A stretch of DNA of 64,000 nucleotides from contig NZ_JBDFMM010000001.1 of the NCBI RefSeq assembly GCF_047238265.1, forward strand, positions 3,658,001 through 3,722,000. Direction: 5' to 3'. This stretch comes from Paenibacillus_F sp047238265. Its GTDB lineage: Bacteria > Bacillota > Bacilli > Paenibacillales > NBRC-103111. Positions 60,447-64,000 of the stretch are shown piece after piece (positions within the stretch are counted from its first letter, which is position 1; each line of letters opens with the position of its first letter). A model generated the notes under the pieces. The model worked only from the letters and a program-made list of their open reading frames with translations. It was not told the origin of the DNA and did not search any database. A program made the translations under genes and the position numbers.

Positions 60447-61559
60447 TCATATGGAAACGTAAGAAGAGCCTGGAAGCTCCGCTATCACCTTTTTCAATAG
60501 CAAGGATATCAGAACTGAATGCAAATGTCCAAACGTAAATTGAGTCTGCTCCAGGAGGACGTCAATGGGGACGGGCACGCTCGACAGCAATCGATAAAGA
60601 ATAGCCTCGTCTTCTGTCAGCTGGTGCCCGGGTGACGGCATATAAGCCGTCTGGGACGAAACTCCCAGTTGTCTACCCAGGGAGGACATTAAGTGGGAAT
60701 ATTCTTCGTAGATATCCCGGGGATCCGTCACCATTTTGGCCCCCTGCTTAATAAGCGAGAGCGCTCCTCTGCTCTTGGGAGAATGGATGGGACCCGGAAC
60801 GGCAAACACGTCCCTTGATTCCTCCAGAGCCAGATCCGCCGTAATCAGGGAGCCGCTTCTCTCCGCAGCCTCCACCACGATAACACCCAGACTCATGCCC
60901 GCGATCACCCGGTTGCGCATCGGAAATAACCCCGGGTGCGGAACCGTACCGAGCGGGTACTCGGACATGACGAGGCCGCCGCCGGCGATGATCTCCTCAT
61001 GCAGCCTCGCATGCTCCGGCGGATAAATCCGGTCGGGCGGCACACCGAGCACGGCTGCCGTTCCGCCCGCTCCGTCTTTGGCCCCGCGGTGCGCCTCCGC
61101 ATCGATGCCGCGCGCCAACCCGCTTACGACGACAAAGCCCGCGGCCGATAAAGCGTGGCTCAACTCCTGCGCGGCTTTCCGGCCGTAAGCGGTCGGTGTC
61201 CGCGTACCGACGACCGCGAGTGCCGGCCTTTGCAGCACCTCCTGCCGTCCTCTGCAGTAGAGGACCCAGGGAGGCTGCGCGGTTTCTTCAAGCAGCCGCG
61301 GATAGCTCGGATCGAAGCGGGTCAGAATGCGGATGCCGAGCCGCTCGTACTTTTCTAATGAAGCTTCAATTTTAAATGGAGTCAATTCTTCTATTAACCG
61401 CTGGATTCTGGCTGCCGGAACGCCGAGCCTGGCATATTCGCCTGCCCGCCAGTGCAGCAAATCCTTCAAATCGGAACATGAACGAACCAGCAGATCGATG
61501 GTCTTCCATCCCACTCCCGATATGCCGTGAAGGCCGATAAGTACAGAGCGATTCTCCAT
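60447..61559 (-). CDS. dprA: DNA-processing protein DprA (Smf)
   Basis: Binds incoming single-stranded DNA and loads RecA during natural transformation. 370 residues: N-terminal SAM-like helices (LIGLHGISGVGWKTIDLLV), a Rossmann core (AVVGTRTPTAYGRKAA, VVSGLARGIDAEAHRGA, SGSLITADLALEESRDVFAVPG) and a C-terminal winged-helix-like DML1 region (about 310-370). The ATG at 61559 follows AAGGGAG; the extension to 61607 would run into the upstream terminator and is rejected. Confidence 0.94.
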   Translation of the reverse strand: MENRSVLIGLHGISGVGWKTIDLLVRSCSDLKDLLHWRAGEYARLGVPAARIQRLIEELTPFKIEASLEKYERLGIRILTRFDPSYPRLLEETAQPPWVLYCRGRQEVLQRPALAVVGTRTPTAYGRKAAQELSHALSAAGFVVVSGLARGIDAEAHRGAKDGAGGTAAVLGVPPDRIYPPEHARLHEEIIAGGGLVMSEYPLGTVPHPGLFPMRNRVIAGMSLGVIVVEAAERSGSLITADLALEESRDVFAVPGPIHSPKSRGALSLIKQGAKMVTDPRDIYEEYSHLMSSLGRQLGVSSQTAYMPSPGHQLTEDEAILYRLLSSVPVPIDVLLEQTQFTFGHLHSVLISLLLKKVIAELPGSSYVSI

Positions 61560-61605
61560 AGTATAAAACACTCCCTTGTCATTCACAAATTTTACAGCCC
61601 TAAAC

Positions 61606-61643
61606 AAAAAAACCTTCCAATTCCCAAAGGGAACCGGAAGGTT
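61606..61643 (-). terminator. Strong terminator after sucCD
   Basis: Arms AACCTTCC and GGAAGGTT with an inner TTCCC/GGGAA stem; on the minus strand they are followed by TTTTTTT. It lies about 40 bases after the sucD stop and separates it from dprA. Confidence 0.93.
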
Positions 61644-61681
61644 GCTTACCGTCCATAAAAGCGCCGAAATCGGCAGCTTTA

Positions 61682-62614
61682 TTATTTTTTAGTGATGCAT
61701 TTTTCCAGCAGGCCTTTTTCTTCCAGGACGCTCACGAGAGTGGAGCCCATTTCGGAAGGAGTAGCCGCTACGCGGATACCGCAAGCTTCAAGTGTTGCCA
61801 CTTTTTCAGCCGCCGTACCTTTACCGCCGGAAATGATGGCACCCGCGTGGCCCATACGTTTTCCCGGAGGCGCTGTTTTACCGCCGATGAAGCCGACAAC
61901 CGGCTTCGTCATGTTCGCTTTAATCCACTCGGCCGCTTCTTCTTCAGCGGAACCGCCGATTTCACCGATCATGATGACCGCGTAAGTTTCCGGATCTTCG
62001 TTGAACAGTTTAAGAATGTCGATAAACTCGGAGCCTTTAACCGGGTCGCCGCCGATACCTACTGCGGAGGACTGGCCGATGCCGCGGGTCGTAAGCTGGT
62101 GAACCGCTTCATACGTCAGGGTACCGGAGCGGGATACTACGCCCACGTGGCCCGGAGTATGAATGTAACCCGGCATAATGCCGATTTTACATTCGCCCGG
62201 AGTAATGACGCCCGGACAGTTCGGTCCGATCAGACGGGTGCGTTTGCCTTCCATGTAACGGGCAACTTTCACCATGTCAAGCACCGGAATGCCTTCGGTG
62301 ATACAGATGACGAGATCAAGATCCGCGTCAACGGCTTCCATGATGGAATCGGCCGCAAAAGCGGGCGGAACGTAAATAACCGATGCCGTAGCACCTGTCG
62401 CGTCCTTCGCTTCTTGTACCGTGTTGTAAACCGGAAGAGTAACGGTAGAGCCGTTTTCAAGCGTGAAATCGACTTGTGTGCCGCCTTTTCCCGGAACAGC
62501 GCCGGCTACCATTTGCGTACCATATTCAAGACCGCCGAGTGTATGGAACATACCGGTCTTACCCGTCATGTTTTGGGTAATGACTTTTGTGTTTTTATCA
62601 ATCAAAATAGACAT
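61682..62614 (-). CDS. sucD: Succinyl-CoA synthetase alpha subunit
   Basis: Nucleotide/CoA-binding subunit of the TCA-cycle enzyme that makes ATP or GTP from succinyl-CoA. 310 residues: CoA-binding ITQNMTGKTGMFHTLGGLEYGTQMVAG, IGPNCPGVITPGECKIG, and the phosphorylated histidine in KRMGHAGAIISGGKGTAAEK near residue 250. Follows sucC by 63 bases. Confidence 0.98.
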   Translation of the reverse strand: MSILIDKNTKVITQNMTGKTGMFHTLGGLEYGTQMVAGAVPGKGGTQVDFTLENGSTVTLPVYNTVQEAKDATGATASVIYVPPAFAADSIMEAVDADLDLVICITEGIPVLDMVKVARYMEGKRTRLIGPNCPGVITPGECKIGIMPGYIHTPGHVGVVSRSGTLTYEAVHQLTTRGIGQSSAVGIGGDPVKGSEFIDILKLFNEDPETYAVIMIGEIGGSAEEEAAEWIKANMTKPVVGFIGGKTAPPGKRMGHAGAIISGGKGTAAEKVATLEACGIRVAATPSEMGSTLVSVLEEKGLLEKCITKK

Positions 62615-62677
62615 GGTAATTATTCACATCCCCTGAATTTTTTGAAGAAAAGAAAGCTTGTACTCAATAGACCGGAA

Positions 62678-63838
62678 TTACTTAACGAGCGCGACGATTT
62701 TCTGTGCGCCGTCAGCCATCGAATCCGCGGAAACGATGTTCAGTCCGGATTCATTCAGGATTTTCTTGCCCAGATCCACGTTGGTGCCTTCCAGACGTAC
62801 GACGAGCGGACGGTCCAGACCTAATTCCTTGGCTGCGGCCACAACGCCTTCGGCAATAATGTCACATCTCATGATTCCGCCGAAAATATTGACGAAAATG
62901 CCTTTTACTTTCGAGTCGGAAAGGATGATTTTGAACGCTTCGGTAACTTTCTCTTTCGTAGCACCGCCCCCTACGTCAAGGAAGTTAGCCGGGTCGCCGC
63001 CGTAGTGCTTGATGATATCCATCGTAGCCATGGCAAGTCCCGCACCGTTAACCATACAGCCGATATTGCCGTCAAGGGCGATGTAGCTGAGGTCGTATTT
63101 GGAAGCTTCGATTTCCTTCTCGTCTTCTTCTTCGAGGTCGCGCAGCTCCAGAATGTCTTTGTGACGGAACAATGCGTTGGAATCGAAGTTAAGTTTCGCG
63201 TCAAGCGCCATTACGTTGCCGTCGCCGGTTACGACGAGCGGATTGATCTCGGCAATGGAGCAATCTTTTTCCACGAACGCGGTGTAAAGGGCAAGCATGA
63301 ACTTAACCGCTTTATTCACGAGTTCTTGAGGGATTTTAATGGCATATGCCAGTTTACGCGCTTGGAAAGCCTGCAGGCCGATGGCCGGATCGATGATTTC
63401 TTTGAAAATCTTCTCCGGAGTGTTAGCCGCCACTTCCTCGATGTCCATACCGCCTTCTTCGGAAGCCATCATCGTAACGCGGCCCGTTCCACGGTCGACA
63501 ACTACGCCTATGTAGTACTCTTTCTTGATATCGCAGCCTTGCTCGATGAGCAGGCGTTTAACTTCCTTGCCTTCAGGACCGGTTTGGTGAGTAACCAGCA
63601 CCTTGCCCAGGATTTGCTCCGCATAAGTCCGGACTTCGTCCAGATTTTTAGCTACTTTCACGCCGCCCGCTTTACCGCGGCCGCCTGCGTGAATTTGCGC
63701 TTTGACAACTACGACCTGAGTGCCCAGCTCTTTAGCTGCTTCGACCGCTTCATCCACGGAAAACGCCACTTTGCCCTGAGGTACGACAACGCCGTACTGC
63801 TTCAGGACTTCTTTGCCTTGATACTCATGGATATTCAT
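62678..63838 (-). CDS. sucC: Succinyl-CoA synthetase beta subunit
   Basis: ATP-grasp subunit that selects the nucleotide and binds succinate. 386 residues with MNIHEYQGKEVLKQYGV, VVKAQIHAGGRGKAGGVKVAKN, AEINPLVVTGDGNVMALDAKLNFD and FVNIFGGIMRCDIIAEGV. The ATG at 63838 has AGGAGG eight bases upstream; a TTG two codons earlier is less likely. The 160 bases before it probably hold the sucCD promoter, which I could not pin down. Confidence 0.98.
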   Translation of the reverse strand: MNIHEYQGKEVLKQYGVVVPQGKVAFSVDEAVEAAKELGTQVVVVKAQIHAGGRGKAGGVKVAKNLDEVRTYAEQILGKVLVTHQTGPEGKEVKRLLIEQGCDIKKEYYIGVVVDRGTGRVTMMASEEGGMDIEEVAANTPEKIFKEIIDPAIGLQAFQARKLAYAIKIPQELVNKAVKFMLALYTAFVEKDCSIAEINPLVVTGDGNVMALDAKLNFDSNALFRHKDILELRDLEEEDEKEIEASKYDLSYIALDGNIGCMVNGAGLAMATMDIIKHYGGDPANFLDVGGGATKEKVTEAFKIILSDSKVKGIFVNIFGGIMRCDIIAEGVVAAAKELGLDRPLVVRLEGTNVDLGKKILNESGLNIVSADSMADGAQKIVALVK

Positions 63839-64000
63839 TTGCAAATCCTCCTAAACGTATTGTTTCTCCCTGTATGCACGAAACCTCATTCAAGCTTCGA
63901 ATCTATCCGCATAATCAACGTAGGGTATTCGCCGTTTGACAGGGGAAATCCTGCCCGGCTCATTTTGGGCCCGGACAAACATTTGCCATCGATAATTGTA

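Noticed and set aside
63936..63941. Plus-strand TTGACA near the window end as a promoter
   Set aside because: No suitable -10 lies 16-18 bases downstream, and no plus-strand gene follows inside the window.

Overview
The window is a stretch of low-GC Gram-positive (Bacillota) chromosome. Gene order, the long InfB linker, a FapA-like gene behind sigD and nrnA between rbfA and truB point to Paenibacillus or a close relative in Paenibacillaceae; this assignment comes from synteny and protein character, not a database search. Base composition looks moderate (roughly half GC by eye). Every gene I can support, about 64 of them, lies on the minus strand, so the window reads in gene order from 64000 down to 1. 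I see no rRNA, tRNA, insertion sequence, prophage, CRISPR array or plus-strand gene.

In transcription order the layout is as follows. (1) 63.8-53.9 kb: sucCD (TCA cycle), a strong terminator, dprA and topA, trmFO, the hslVU protease and the global regulator codY. The xerC/codV gene that sits between trmFO and hslV in Bacillus subtilis is absent. (2) 53.7-22 kb: one long fla/che cluster with almost no spacing and many overlapping starts. It runs flgB-flgC-fliE-fliF-fliG-fliH-fliI-fliJ-motE-like-fliK-flgD-TIGR02530 gene-flgE-flbD-fliL-fliM-fliY-cheY-fliO-fliP-fliQ-fliR-flhB-flhA-flhF-flhG-cheB-cheA-cheW-cheC-cheD, then a small membrane protein, sigD, a FapA/DUF342 protein, a short charged protein, a SwrB-like protein and an MltG/YceG-like protein. 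It encodes the rod start, MS ring, switch, export gate, hook machinery, chemotaxis core and the flagellar sigma factor. (3) 21.7-14.5 kb: rpsB-tsf-pyrH-frr-uppS-cdsA-dxr-rseP (translation, UMP kinase, lipid and isoprenoid synthesis, site-2 protease). (4) 14.5-8.6 kb: proS (archaeal/eukaryote-type) and polC (replicative DNA polymerase). (5) 8.5-0 kb: the rimP-nusA-rnpM-ylxQ-infB-rbfA-nrnA-truB operon, a terminator, then ribF.

Two genes, fliK and the MltG-like gene, are each split by a single frameshift, with coding character continuing cleanly in the second frame. They are either sequencing/assembly errors or real lesions. The best regulatory signal is the rimP-nusA leader: a near-consensus promoter followed by a perfect 8-bp hairpin with a GAAA loop and an interrupted U tract, the layout expected for NusA-dependent autogenous attenuation. 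The rpsB leader also has a good promoter and a foldable leader.

I found no convincing undescribed system: this is a conserved housekeeping and motility region. The least understood part is the group of uncharacterised proteins around sigD. Other points worth checking are the N-terminus of HslV, the low-complexity expansions in FlhF and InfB, and the missing xerC.
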